Below, in pieces: positions 51,655 through 60,157 of a stretch of DNA of 64,000 nucleotides. Where the stretch lies: contig NZ_JAGGNW010000014.1 of the NCBI RefSeq assembly GCF_018614875.1, forward strand, positions 1 to 64,000. Direction: 5' to 3'. This DNA is from Variovorax paradoxus (GTDB lineage: Bacteria > Pseudomonadota > Gammaproteobacteria > Burkholderiales > Burkholderiaceae_C). Each line of letters starts with the position of its first letter. The first letter of the stretch is position 1. The notes beneath the pieces were generated by a model, which saw only the letters and a list, made by a program, of their open reading frames with translations, searched no databases and was not told the DNA's origin. Position numbers and translations under genes: made by a program.

Positions 51655-52901
51655 CGACGAACACGGTCCTTTTCAGGAACGCCCACCTGCTCGACCCGCT
51701 GCGCGGCGAGCTGCTGGAAGGGCACGACGTGCTGGTCGAGGAAGGCGTGGTGCGCGAAGTCTCGGACAAGCCGCTCCAGAGCAAGGCCGCGCGGGTCATC
51801 GACGTGAAGGGCAGGACGCTGATGCCCGGCCTGATCGACCTGCATGTGCACGTGATCGCGGTGGAGCTCAACCTCGCGCGGCAGGTTCACATGCCCAATG
51901 TGCTCATCACGCTGCGCAGCGTGCCGATGCTGCGCGGCATGCTGCGCCGCGGGTTCACCACGGTGCGCGACGCGGGCGGCGCGGGCTTCGCGTTCAAGCA
52001 GGCGGTGGAGGCCGGCCTGGCGCAAGGGCCGCGCCTGTTCGTCTCCGGGCGCGCGCTGAGCCAGACCGGCGGGCACGGCGACATGCGCGCGCGCTCCGAT
52101 TTGCTCGACGCCGCCGCCACCTGCCCGACCTGCGTGCGCGTCGGTGCGCTGGCGCGCGTGGTCGATGGCGTCGATGCGGTGCGCAGGGCCGTGCGGGAAG
52201 AGCTGCAGATGGGCGCGGACCAGATCAAGATCATGGCCTCCGGCGGCGTGGCCTCGCCGACCGATCCGGTGGGCGCCTTCGGCTACAGCGAGGACGAGAT
52301 CCGCGCCATCGTGCAAGAGGCCGAGGCGCGCGGCACCTACGTGCTGGCGCACGCCTACACCGCGGCAGCCATTGCGCGGGCCGTGCGCTGCGGCGTGCGC
52401 ACCATCGAGCACGGCAACCTCGTGGATGCGCCCACGGCGGCGCTGATGGCGCAGAGGGGTGCGTACGCGGTGCCGACGCTGGTCACCTACGACGCGCTCG
52501 CCAACGAGGGCGAGCGCTTCGGCCTGCCGAAGGAAAGCGTGGCCAAGGTGGCCGATGTGCGCGAGGCCGGCCTGCGCTCGCTAGAGATCTACAAGGCGGC
52601 GGGCGTGAAGATGGGCTTCGGCTCCGACCTGCTGGGCGAGTCGCAGCGGCTGCAAAGCGACGAGTTCCGCCTGCGCGCCGAAGTGCTGTCGCCGGCCGAA
52701 GCCATTGCCAGCGCCACCGTGGTCGGCGCCGAGGTGCTGGGCATGCCCGACCGCCTGGGCCGCCTGGTGCCCGGCGCGCTGGCCGACATCCTGGTGGTCG
52801 ACGGCAACCCGCTGCGCGATGTGTCCTGCCTGCTCGGGCAGGGCGAGCGCATTCCGCTGGTCATGAAGGAAGGCGCGATCCAGTTCAACGAGCTGCAGTA
52901 G
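51651..52901 (+). CDS. Metal-dependent amidohydrolase (prolidase/imidazolonepropionase-like)
   Basis: 416 aa, an amidohydrolase-superfamily TIM barrel. The metal ligands are visible: HxH in LIDLHVHVIAVE (about residues 65-67), carboxylated Lys in ADQIKIMASGGV, His in VLAHAYTAAAI and TIEHGNLVDAP, and Asp in MGFGSDLLG. The subgroup includes Xaa-Pro dipeptidases and aryldialkylphosphatase-like enzymes. Linked with the MFS and GAF genes it probably hydrolyses an imported amide or dipeptide-like compound. Substrate unknown. Confidence 0.87.
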   Translation: MTTNTVLFRNAHLLDPLRGELLEGHDVLVEEGVVREVSDKPLQSKAARVIDVKGRTLMPGLIDLHVHVIAVELNLARQVHMPNVLITLRSVPMLRGMLRRGFTTVRDAGGAGFAFKQAVEAGLAQGPRLFVSGRALSQTGGHGDMRARSDLLDAAATCPTCVRVGALARVVDGVDAVRRAVREELQMGADQIKIMASGGVASPTDPVGAFGYSEDEIRAIVQEAEARGTYVLAHAYTAAAIARAVRCGVRTIEHGNLVDAPTAALMAQRGAYAVPTLVTYDALANEGERFGLPKESVAKVADVREAGLRSLEIYKAAGVKMGFGSDLLGESQRLQSDEFRLRAEVLSPAEAIASATVVGAEVLGMPDRLGRLVPGALADILVVDGNPLRDVSCLLGQGERIPLVMKEGAIQFNELQ

Positions 52902-52910
52902 CCCGGACCC

Positions 52911-54245
52911 TCAGGGCGAAGCCCTCGGGCCCTTGCGCGGCGCCGGCGCCGCCTTCTTCGCGGGCTCCTCCGCGCCGAAAAGCTTTTCTATCTGCTGCCC
53001 CGCACGTGCGCCGATGGCCGTGCCCACGCCCGGCAGCAGCGCGGTGCCGACCGCCGCGCCGGCCAGCGCGCCGCCGGTCAGAGACACCTCGGGATCGCTC
53101 ATCGTCCCGCCGATCTTGAGCGGCATGCCCACCACGCCATCGACCAGGTCGACCGCCATCTCGCCGTCCAGCTTGCGGTTGAAGAGCCGCAGGTTGCCGC
53201 TGGCCGTGAGCATGCCCGAGCGCGCCTTGAGACCGGTGTAGCGCATCACGACGCCGTCGTCGGCGGCCTGCGTGTCGAGCACGCCCGTGAGCTCGTCGAG
53301 CGGCGTGGTCCCGCCGCGGCTGATGCCCGCGGTGGTCACGGCCTTGGCCAGGTCCAGCCGCGTGAGCGTGGCGGGTTGGACCGAAAAGGTGGTGCGGGTG
53401 CGCAGGCTGCGCATCAGCGCGCCCACCTCGCCCGCCTCGGCCACCAGCGTGGATTGGCCCGAGACCTTGCCGGCCACGGCGCTGCGCCGGCCGAAGGCGT
53501 GCACCATGGCTTCGATGTCGACCTGCCGCGGCTCGAGTTCGGCCGACACGCGCAGCAGGTCGTCCGGCAACGCCTCGAACCAGGCCACGCCGTTCGCCGT
53601 GCCGCCGCCCACCTCGATGCGGGTGCGCCACCGGTCCTGTCCGGCGGCGCGGTCGAGGCGCAGCCGCACGGGCGGCGATGCGCCGGCGCGGTCGATGCGC
53701 GCCTGCCGCGGACGCCAGCCGGCATCGAAGGTGATTTCGCCGTCATAGGCCAGCGCAATGTCGCGCCGGCCGATCCAGGTCACGTCGCGCCAGCGCAGCT
53801 TTTCGAGCGGAACGGGCGCCAGCGTCCAGGGCACGGGCAGCGCGACGAAGTTGCCGCCCTCCCTTGGCTTGGGCCCCTTGCCGCGCAACGCGCGCACCGC
53901 GTCGCGCGGCAGCACCAAGCTTTCGATCTCGACCTCGTCGATGGCGATGACCCGGCGCAGCAACTCCCGCAGCTTGAGCTGGAGCGTGATGCGGCGCAGC
54001 GTGATGGGGCGCGGCTGATCGGTGGCCACGTCGGACAGCACCAGCACCGGGCTGGGCCACAGCGCCCAGTGCGCGCCGCCGATCCGCAGGCCGACGCCGA
54101 AGCGCTTCTCGAAGCCGTCGGCGATCCGCGCGGCCACTTCCTGGTCGCTGGGCAGGCGGGTGCTCGCCACCCACACCAGTGCGCCGACACCGAGCAGCAA
54201 GACCGCGGCTATGCCGATGAGCCAGCGTCGGACGGGGTGCTTCAT
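52911..54245 (-). CDS. AsmA-family protein
   Basis: 444 aa with an N-terminal membrane anchor (about residues 8-28, WLIGIAAVLLLGVGALVWVA) and a large periplasmic part. The AsmA-like C-terminus is marked by LDLAKAVTTAGISRGGTTPLDELTG and SGMLTASGNLRLFNRKLDGE. AsmA proteins are thought to help lipid traffic or outer-membrane assembly. A Lys/Pro-rich tail follows (EEPAKKAAPAPRKGP). It is convergent with the amidohydrolase gene and divergent from the thioesterase gene. Confidence 0.85.
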   Translation of the reverse strand: MKHPVRRWLIGIAAVLLLGVGALVWVASTRLPSDQEVAARIADGFEKRFGVGLRIGGAHWALWPSPVLVLSDVATDQPRPITLRRITLQLKLRELLRRVIAIDEVEIESLVLPRDAVRALRGKGPKPREGGNFVALPVPWTLAPVPLEKLRWRDVTWIGRRDIALAYDGEITFDAGWRPRQARIDRAGASPPVRLRLDRAAGQDRWRTRIEVGGGTANGVAWFEALPDDLLRVSAELEPRQVDIEAMVHAFGRRSAVAGKVSGQSTLVAEAGEVGALMRSLRTRTTFSVQPATLTRLDLAKAVTTAGISRGGTTPLDELTGVLDTQAADDGVVMRYTGLKARSGMLTASGNLRLFNRKLDGEMAVDLVDGVVGMPLKIGGTMSDPEVSLTGGALAGAAVGTALLPGVGTAIGARAGQQIEKLFGAEEPAKKAAPAPRKGPRASP

Positions 54246-54328
54246 CGGGCCAACTTAGCATGCAAAGGCGACTGCCGTTGTCAGCCGCCGTCGCTATAGT
54301 TTCCGAAACCCTGCACCGGAGAAACCGA

Positions 54329-54751
54329 ATGCGTATCTGGAAAAAAGAAATCTCGATCGAGGAACTGACCCGCAGCCACATCGGCACCGCCGTGTCCACG
54401 CTAGGCATGGAATTCCTGGAGGTGGGCGACGACTTCATCCGCGCCCGCGTGCCGGTGGACGAGCGCACCCGCCAGCCCTACGGCATCCTGCACGGCGGCG
54501 TGTCGGTGGTGCTGGCCGAGACGCTGGGCTCCTGCGGCGCGCACTACTCGGCCCCCGAGGGAGACCGGGCCGTGGGGCTGGACATCAATGCCAACCACAT
54601 CCGCTCCGCCAGCAGCGGCTGGGTCACGGGCACCGCGCGGCCGGTGCACCGCGGGCGCACCACGCAGGTGTGGCAGATCGACATGACCAACGACGCGGGC
54701 GAACTGACCTGCGTCTCGCGCATCACAATGGCGGTGCTGGCGCCGCGCTAG
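54329..54751 (+). CDS. PaaI-type hotdog thioesterase
   Basis: 140 aa from the ATG at 54329, preceded by CGGAG. The hotdog signature RQPYGILHGGVSVVLAETLGS, with HGG and catalytic Glu/Asp, and the following AVGLDINANHIRSASSGWV match acyl-CoA thioesterases of the PaaI/YbdB/1,4-dihydroxy-2-naphthoyl-CoA group. It hydrolyses an acyl- or aryl-CoA. No menaquinone or paa gene is nearby, so the substrate is open. Confidence 0.9.
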   Translation: MRIWKKEISIEELTRSHIGTAVSTLGMEFLEVGDDFIRARVPVDERTRQPYGILHGGVSVVLAETLGSCGAHYSAPEGDRAVGLDINANHIRSASSGWVTGTARPVHRGRTTQVWQIDMTNDAGELTCVSRITMAVLAPR

Positions 54752-54841
54752 CGAAGAGAAGAAAAGCCGACCGGCCGACGGGCGGCAGGGGGCCGAGAGA
54801 AGCCCCCCAAGAACATACAACTACCGAGGAGATAACCACTC

Positions 54842-56128
54842 ATGAGCAACCTGTTCAGCTGGCGCGAAGTCGCCGCCACCGAAGGCCGCGTGGTCGCACC
54901 CGACGAACGCCTGCCCTGGCTGCAGACCGGCGCCATGGGCGTGCAGCACGTGATCGCGATGTTCGGCGCCACGGTGCTGGCCCCCATCCTCATGGGCTTC
55001 AACCCCAACATCGCCATTCTGATGAGCGGCATCGGCACGCTGATCTTCTTCCTGGTGACGGGCGGCAAGGTGCCCAGCTACCTGGGCTCGAGCTTCGCGT
55101 TCATCGGCGTGGTGATCGCGGCCAGCGGCTATGCGGGCAAGGGGCCCAACGCCAACATCGCGGTGGCGCTGGGCGGCATCGTGGCCTGCGGGGTGGTCTA
55201 CATCCTCATCGGGGCCCTGGTGCAGGCCATCGGCACCGGCTGGATCGAGCACGTCATGCCGCCGGTGGTCACGGGTGCGGTGGTGGCGGTGATCGGGCTC
55301 AACCTGGCGAGCGTGCCGATCAAGAACATGGCGGCCAGCAATTTCGATGCGTGGATGCAGGCCGTTACCTTCCTCTGCGTGGGGCTGGTGGCGGTGTTCA
55401 CGCGCGGCATGCTGCAGCGGCTTCTGATCCTGGTCGGGCTGATCCTGGCCACGCTGGCCTATGCGGCGCTGACCAACGGCATGGGCCTGGGCAAGCCGAT
55501 GGACCTGGGCGGCATCGCCAACGCGGCCTGGTTCGGCATGCCGACCTTCACCGCGCCGGTGTTCACGGCCAATGCCATGCTGCTGATCGCGCCCGTGGCA
55601 ATCATCCTGGTGGCGGAGAACCTGGGCCACCTGAAGGCGGTCACGGCCATGACCGGCCGCAACCTCGACCCCTACATCGGCCGCGCCTTCATCGGCGACG
55701 GCATTGCCACCGTGGTGAGCGGTGCCTCGGGCGGCACGGGCGTGACCACTTACGCGGAGAACATCGGCGTGATGGCGGCCACGCGCATCTATTCGACGGC
55801 GGTGTTCGTGGTGGCCGCGCTCATCGCGCTGGTGCTGGGCTTCAGCCCCAAGTTCGGCGCGCTGATCCAGGCGATCCCGCTGCCGGTGATGGGCGGCGTG
55901 AGCATCGTGGTGTTCGGGCTCATCGCCATTGCGGGCGCCAAGATCTGGGTCGACAACAAGGTCGACTTCTCGCAGAACAGGAACCTGATCGTGGCCGCCA
56001 TCACGCTGATCATCGGCACCGGCGACTTCACGCTGAAGTTCGGCGACTTCGCATTGGGCGGCATCGGCACCGCGACTTTCGGGGCCATCATTCTCTATGC
56101 GCTGCTCGGCAGGTCGCGCAACGCCTGA
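54842..56128 (+). CDS. uraA: Uracil/xanthine permease, NCS2 family (UraA/RutG-like)
   Basis: 428 aa with about 14 membrane segments. The NCS2 signature is present: LGSSFAFIGVVIAASGYAGK near residue 80, VAENLGHLKAVTAMTGR (the substrate-Glu helix), SGASGGTGVTTYAENIGVMA and MGGVSIVVFGLIAIAG. The TTYAENIG form is typical of uracil transporters. GAGGA lies about 10 nt before the ATG. It is probably monocistronic. Confidence 0.92.
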   Translation: MSNLFSWREVAATEGRVVAPDERLPWLQTGAMGVQHVIAMFGATVLAPILMGFNPNIAILMSGIGTLIFFLVTGGKVPSYLGSSFAFIGVVIAASGYAGKGPNANIAVALGGIVACGVVYILIGALVQAIGTGWIEHVMPPVVTGAVVAVIGLNLASVPIKNMAASNFDAWMQAVTFLCVGLVAVFTRGMLQRLLILVGLILATLAYAALTNGMGLGKPMDLGGIANAAWFGMPTFTAPVFTANAMLLIAPVAIILVAENLGHLKAVTAMTGRNLDPYIGRAFIGDGIATVVSGASGGTGVTTYAENIGVMAATRIYSTAVFVVAALIALVLGFSPKFGALIQAIPLPVMGGVSIVVFGLIAIAGAKIWVDNKVDFSQNRNLIVAAITLIIGTGDFTLKFGDFALGGIGTATFGAIILYALLGRSRNA

Positions 56129-56250
56129 TCCGCTGAAAAAGTGAAACCTGGTGCAAGAAGTGTTGTCCGAAGCAGTTGATGGCGAGCCCGGTCACCGGCC
56201 GGAAGCCCGCGCCCGTTAGACTTCAACGCTTTTCGCACCGACGTTTTCCA

Positions 56251-57027
56251 ATGGCCGATGTCTCCGCCGCGCGCACCAAGGCGGTTTTCGAATTCAAGAG
56301 CGCCACGCTGCCGCTGATCGCAGTGATCCTCAAGACGGCCGATCTGGCCGTGCTGGCCGAGGCGCTCGACGCCCAGCTGGCCGATTCGCCCGATTTCTTC
56401 GAGCAGGAGCCGGTGGTCATCGACCTCTCGCAGCTGCAGCCGGACGAAGAGGGCGGCGAGGAACCCGCCGAGCTCGACTTCGCGGCGCTGCGCGGCCTGC
56501 TGGCGCGCCACCAGACGCAGCCCATCGCGGTGCGCGGGGGCAACGCCGCCCAGAATGCAGCGGCCCGCGCGGCCGGCCTGTCGCTGACGGCCATGCCAGC
56601 GGCGCCCGCGCCGCGCTCTCCGGCGCCGCCGGCCGCTTCGCCGGCGCCCGCCAGCAGCGAAGCGCCGCAGATCGTGCGCGAAGTGCCGGTGCCGGCCAAC
56701 GGCACCCTGCTGATCGACAAGCCGCTGCGTTCGGGCCAGCAGGTCTACGCCCGCGGCGGCGACGTGGTGGTGACCGCCGTGGTGAGCTTCGGCGCCGAGG
56801 TCATTGCCGACGGCAACGTGCACGTCTACGCGCCGCTGCGGGGCAAGGCCATTGCCGGCGCGCGCGGCAACACCGAGGCGCGCATCTTCTCGACCTGCAT
56901 GGAAGCGCAGCTCGTGGCCATCGCGGGCATCTATCGCACCAACGAAGTGCCGCTGCCCGATCCGGTGCTCGGCAAGCCGGCGCAGATACGCCTCGACGGC
57001 AAGAAACTCGTCATCGACGCGATCTGA
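56251..57027 (+). CDS. minC: Septum-site-determining protein MinC
   Basis: 258 aa from the ATG at 56251 (MADVSAARTKAVFEFKS). The N-terminal FtsZ-inhibiting domain spans about 10-115, a Pro/Ala/Ser-rich linker about 118-150, and a C-terminal beta-helix domain about 155-258 with LRSGQQVYARGGDVVVTAVV, DGNVHVYAPLRGKAIAGARG and CMEAQLVAIAGIY. MinC blocks FtsZ assembly away from mid-cell, bound to MinD. First gene of minCDE. Confidence 0.97.
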   Translation: MADVSAARTKAVFEFKSATLPLIAVILKTADLAVLAEALDAQLADSPDFFEQEPVVIDLSQLQPDEEGGEEPAELDFAALRGLLARHQTQPIAVRGGNAAQNAAARAAGLSLTAMPAAPAPRSPAPPAASPAPASSEAPQIVREVPVPANGTLLIDKPLRSGQQVYARGGDVVVTAVVSFGAEVIADGNVHVYAPLRGKAIAGARGNTEARIFSTCMEAQLVAIAGIYRTNEVPLPDPVLGKPAQIRLDGKKLVIDAI

Positions 57028-57083
57028 CGGGCCGCGGCGACTCCGAAAAACCAACAACCAAATCGAAACAAGAAGGAATGGCC

Positions 57084-57899
57084 ATGGCCAAAATTGTGGT
57101 GGTGACCTCAGGCAAGGGCGGCGTCGGCAAGACCACGACGAGCGCCAGCTTCGCGTCGGGCCTCGCGCTCGCGGGCAAGAAGACGGCGGTGATCGACTTC
57201 GACGTGGGCCTGCGCAACCTCGACCTCATCATGGGCTGCGAACGCCGCGTGGTGTACGACCTGATCAATGTCATCCAGGGCGAAGCCAACCTGAGCCAGG
57301 CGCTCATCAAGGACAAGCAGTGCGACAACCTGTTCGTGCTGGCGGCCTCGCAGACGCGCGACAAGGAAGCGCTCACGCAGGAAGGCGTGGAAAAAGTGCT
57401 GACCGACCTGGCCGCGATGGACTTCGACTACATCGTCTGCGATTCGCCCGCAGGCATCGAGACCGGCGCAATGATGGCCATGCACTTTGCCGACGAGGCG
57501 CTGGTGGTGACCAACCCCGAGGTATCCTCGGTGCGCGACTCCGACCGCATCCTGGGCATGCTGAGCAGCAAGACCAAGCGGGCGAAGGAAGGCGGCGACC
57601 CCATCAAGGAGCACCTGCTGATCACCCGCTACAACCCCAACCGCGTGGCCGGCGGCCAGATGCTTTCGCTGGAAGACATCCAGGACATCCTGCGCATCAA
57701 GCTGATCGGCGTCATTCCCGAATCGGAAAGCGTGCTGCAGGCGTCCAACCAGGGCGTGCCCGCCATCCACGACAAGGAAACCGACGTGGCCAAGGCCTAC
57801 AGCGACGTGGTGGCGCGCTTCCTGGGCGAAGACAAGCCGATGCGCTTCGTCGACGCGGAAAAGCCGGGCTTCTTCAAGCGAATTTTCGGAGGCAAGTAG
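57084..57899 (+). CDS. minD: Septum-site-determining ATPase MinD
   Basis: 271 aa. The ATG at 57084 was chosen over 57078 because the AGAAGGA site is then 6 nt away and the protein starts MAKIVVVTSGKGGVGKTTTS as in other MinD proteins. The deviant Walker A GKGGVGKTT, switch regions VIDFDVGLRNLDLIMG and VCDSPAGIETGAM, and a C-terminal amphipathic membrane helix (KPGFFKRIFGGK) are all present. It recruits MinC to the membrane and oscillates with MinE. Confidence 0.98.
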   Translation: MAKIVVVTSGKGGVGKTTTSASFASGLALAGKKTAVIDFDVGLRNLDLIMGCERRVVYDLINVIQGEANLSQALIKDKQCDNLFVLAASQTRDKEALTQEGVEKVLTDLAAMDFDYIVCDSPAGIETGAMMAMHFADEALVVTNPEVSSVRDSDRILGMLSSKTKRAKEGGDPIKEHLLITRYNPNRVAGGQMLSLEDIQDILRIKLIGVIPESESVLQASNQGVPAIHDKETDVAKAYSDVVARFLGEDKPMRFVDAEKPGFFKRIFGGK

Positions 57900-57902
57900 G
57901 CC

Positions 57903-58181
57903 ATGTCCTTTTTCTCGTTCCTGCTCGGCGAAAAGAAGAAGACGGCCAGCGTCGCCAAGGAGCGGCTGCAGATCATCCTCGCGCACGAGCGGTCCAGCCT
58001 CAGCGGCAAGAAGCGCCCCGACTACCTGCCCGACCTGCAGCGCGAGCTGATGGCGGTGATCTCCAAGTACGTGAAGATCAATGCCGATGACATCAAGGTT
58101 CACCTGGAAAAACAGGACGACCTCGAAGTGCTCGACATCAAGATCGAGCTGCCCGACCCGACACCCTCGCCGGCGCGCTGA
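57903..58181 (+). CDS. minE: Cell division topological specificity factor MinE
   Basis: 92 aa, normal length. The N-terminal membrane-targeting and MinD-binding part is [20 protein letters not shown], followed by [12 protein letters not shown] and the C-terminal dimerisation domain ([20 protein letters not shown]). It starts 3 nt after the minD stop with AGGAGG-like sequence (GGAGGC) inside the end of minD. It stimulates MinD ATPase to set mid-cell division. Confidence 0.97.
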   Translation: MSFFSFLLGEKKKTASVAKERLQIILAHERSSLSGKKRPDYLPDLQRELMAVISKYVKINADDIKVHLEKQDDLEVLDIKIELPDPTPSPAR

Positions 58182-58191
58182 ACGAACGCGC

Positions 58192-58235
58192 CGGGCGGGC
58201 TGCAGGCGGCGCGTGCCATCGGCACCGCCCGCCCG
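58192..58235. terminator. Nested hairpins between convergent minE and hydrolase genes
   Basis: CGGGCGGG (58192-58199) and CCCGCCCG (58228-58235) enclose a second stem, GTGCC-ATC-GGCAC (58213-58225). There is no T run, so it is not a classical intrinsic terminator, but it fills the 62-bp convergent gap and could stop or stabilise transcripts from both sides. Confidence 0.4.
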
Positions 58236-58243
58236 TCGTCCGC

Positions 58244-59167
58244 TCAGGACCGCGCCACGAAGCGCGTCACCTGCCGCAGCACGTCCTCCTCCTTGAGGAT
58301 GCGGCGGTGCCCCAGCCCCTGCGTGGCCACCAGCTGCGCTCCCTCGATGGCATCGCGGTATGCCTCGGCATCCGCAAAGCGGTTCACGCGGTCGTCGCGG
58401 TCATGCACGATCAGCGTCGGCTGCGCGATGCGCGGACCCACGGCCGCCGGCTCGAGCTGCGCCATCAGGATGCCTTCGCGCGCCTCGAACAGCCGTTGCA
58501 TGGCCAATCGCGTCGCCTCGCTGAGTCCGAAGGTGTGGGCGAAATAACGCGTGTATTCGCGCGCTGAGGCCGGCGGTGCGAGCAGCACCAGCCGCTCGGC
58601 CTGCAGGCCCTGCGCGGCAGCCAGCGCGAGCGCGTTGGCGCCCAGCGAATGGGCGGCCACGGCGCGCAGCGCATGGCCGTCGGCCGCGAGCCTTGCAACG
58701 ACGTACGCAATGGCGCGGGCGAACTGCGGCGAGTTGCTCATCGTGCCGGCGCTGCGGCCATGGGCCGGCAGTTCGAGCAGCACGGGCCGCAGGCCCGCAT
58801 GGGGCAGCGCCTGCGCCAGCGCCAGCAGCTGCCCCGCATGCCCGCCCCAGCCATGCACCAGCAACACGACGGGCGCGGATTCCGCACCTGAATCCTGCGC
58901 GGCAAGGTGATAGATGCCGAGGCCCGCGTCCTCGAAGGCCCAGCCCTCGCGCCGCCACTCCGCGCCGGGGCCCTGGCCGCGGTAGACCCACTTGGGTGGC
59001 AGCGGCGTGCCGAACACGCGGTAGGCGGCGCGCACGCCCAGTGCGGGCCAGAGGCGCTGCGCGGTGGTCAGGCCGAAACGCAGCGCGCGCATCGTGTGGC
59101 CCGGGCGGTAGTAGTTCGACTGGGCGGCATGCGTGGCCGCGGAGGAGGAAGTGGTGGTGCTCGTCAT
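58244..59167 (-). CDS. Alpha/beta-fold hydrolase (Abhydrolase_6/lysophospholipase-like)
   Basis: 307 aa. VVLLVHGWGGHAGQLLALAQ gives the oxyanion region, the nucleophile elbow is VAAHSLGANALAL (Ser about 182), the acid lies in IVHDRDDRVNRFADA and the His in VATQGLGHRRIL. There is no signal peptide. It is transcribed behind a 37-aa gene and a TetR gene on the same strand, and a TetR-type dyad lies at 59316. Substrate unknown; esters or lipids are typical. Confidence 0.86.
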   Translation of the reverse strand: MTSTTTSSSAATHAAQSNYYRPGHTMRALRFGLTTAQRLWPALGVRAAYRVFGTPLPPKWVYRGQGPGAEWRREGWAFEDAGLGIYHLAAQDSGAESAPVVLLVHGWGGHAGQLLALAQALPHAGLRPVLLELPAHGRSAGTMSNSPQFARAIAYVVARLAADGHALRAVAAHSLGANALALAAAQGLQAERLVLLAPPASAREYTRYFAHTFGLSEATRLAMQRLFEAREGILMAQLEPAAVGPRIAQPTLIVHDRDDRVNRFADAEAYRDAIEGAQLVATQGLGHRRILKEEDVLRQVTRFVARS

Positions 59168-59184
59168 TCAATGGACTCCCGCGT

Positions 59185-59298
59185 TCAGTACCAGACCCAG
59201 TCCTCGTTGCTGCGCGGCAGGCTGCGCAACGCATCGCGGATGGCTTCGGCGCCGATGGCGCCCACGTAGACGGCAAGACAGAGGGCGATGATCAGCAT
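59185..59298 (-). CDS. 37-residue membrane-associated small protein
   Basis: A small ORF with a strong AAGGAG 7-8 nt before its ATG at 59298. The product starts MLIIALCLAVYVGAIGAEAI (one membrane helix) and ends in a charged, Trp-rich tail (NEDWVWY). It lies 17 nt before the hydrolase gene and 17 nt after a TetR operator-like dyad. The good ribosome binding site and tight packing support it as real; its role is unknown. Confidence 0.7.
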   Translation of the reverse strand: MLIIALCLAVYVGAIGAEAIRDALRSLPRSNEDWVWY

Positions 59299-59315
59299 GG
59301 TGCTTCTCCTTTTTA

Positions 59316-59331
59316 TCGCACGGTCGTGCGA
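59316..59331. promoter_or_regulatory. TetR-type operator A, before the 37-aa gene
   Basis: TCGCAC-GGTC-GTGCGA is a perfect 6-bp dyad followed by AATCA. The same sequence, with TAGCAC-AGTC-GTGCGA, occurs at 59989-60004 ahead of the tetR gene; the two share GTCGTGCGAAATCA. It sits between the tetR stop and the 37-aa gene start. Confidence 0.75.
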
Positions 59332-59374
59332 AATCAAGACAAAGAAAGACGGACGAAATTGCCTGTGCCATGGC

Positions 59375-59977
59375 TCAGGCCCGGTAGCTGGAAAGAAGCC
59401 GCTGCCAGGTCCGCGTGGCGCGGTCGGCGGCTTGCGGGTCGCGCAGGAAGCGCGCGTCGTGCAGCAGGCCGATGACGATGGCATTGAGTTCGCTGACCAC
59501 CTGGGCGGCATCGGTGTCGGCGCGCAGTTCGCCGGTGTCGATGGCCTGGAGCACCGTGCGGCGCAGCGCCGCACGCCAGCGCGTGATCTCGTCGAACAGC
59601 AGGTCGCGCAGCTCGCCTTCGCGGTCGTCGAACTCGAAAGCGCCGGCCGTGTAGATGCAGCCGGTCTCGGCCTCGATGTCGCGGGTGCGCGCGATCCAGC
59701 GCTCGACGATGTCGTTGAGCCGCGCCAGACCCTTGGGCTTCTGCATGGCGGGCACGAACACGTCGGCCAGGAAGCGGCGGCCGTATTCCTCGATCACCGC
59801 CTTCTGCAGCGCCTCGCGCGAGCCCACGCGCGAGAACACGCCGCTCTTGGAAAGCGCCAGGCGCGTGGCCACGGCCTGCAGCGTGATGGCTTCGAGGCCT
59901 TCGGCCAGCGCAAGATCCATTGCCGCGCCGACGATGGCGGCGCGGGTGAGTTCGCTTTTCTGGGTCTTGGCGTCCAT
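59375..59977 (-). CDS. TetR-family transcriptional regulator
   Basis: 200 aa from the ATG at 59977. The helix-turn-helix spans about residues 8-55 (LTRAAIVGAAMDLALAEGLE, then ITLQAVATRLALSKSGVFSRV). The C-terminal part has the TetR_C_6-like EAETGCIYTAGAFEFDDREG. It lies upstream of the 37-aa and hydrolase genes on the same strand, and matching dyads precede both transcription units, so it probably represses itself and them. Confidence 0.9.
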   Translation of the reverse strand: MDAKTQKSELTRAAIVGAAMDLALAEGLEAITLQAVATRLALSKSGVFSRVGSREALQKAVIEEYGRRFLADVFVPAMQKPKGLARLNDIVERWIARTRDIEAETGCIYTAGAFEFDDREGELRDLLFDEITRWRAALRRTVLQAIDTGELRADTDAAQVVSELNAIVIGLLHDARFLRDPQAADRATRTWQRLLSSYRA

Positions 59978-59988
59978 GGAGGCAACTT

Positions 59989-60004
59989 TAGCACAGTCGT
60001 GCGA
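59989..60004. promoter_or_regulatory. TetR-type operator B, before tetR
   Basis: TAGCAC-AGTC-GTGCGA, 12 bp upstream of the tetR ATG. It matches operator A at 14 of 16 positions and continues with the same AATCA. The paired sites make autoregulation the simplest reading. Confidence 0.75.
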
Positions 60005-60157
60005 AATCACAAGTCCGGCTGCGTATCCACACCGGAAGGCCGGCACAGATGATTTGCTCATGGGAAACCAACAAACGCATCGTTCCCCGAAGAAGCCCTT
60101 CTGCCGAGAATCCCCGCTCGGCCCCGACCGGGGCCCGATGACTCTTCTCCGCGCCAG

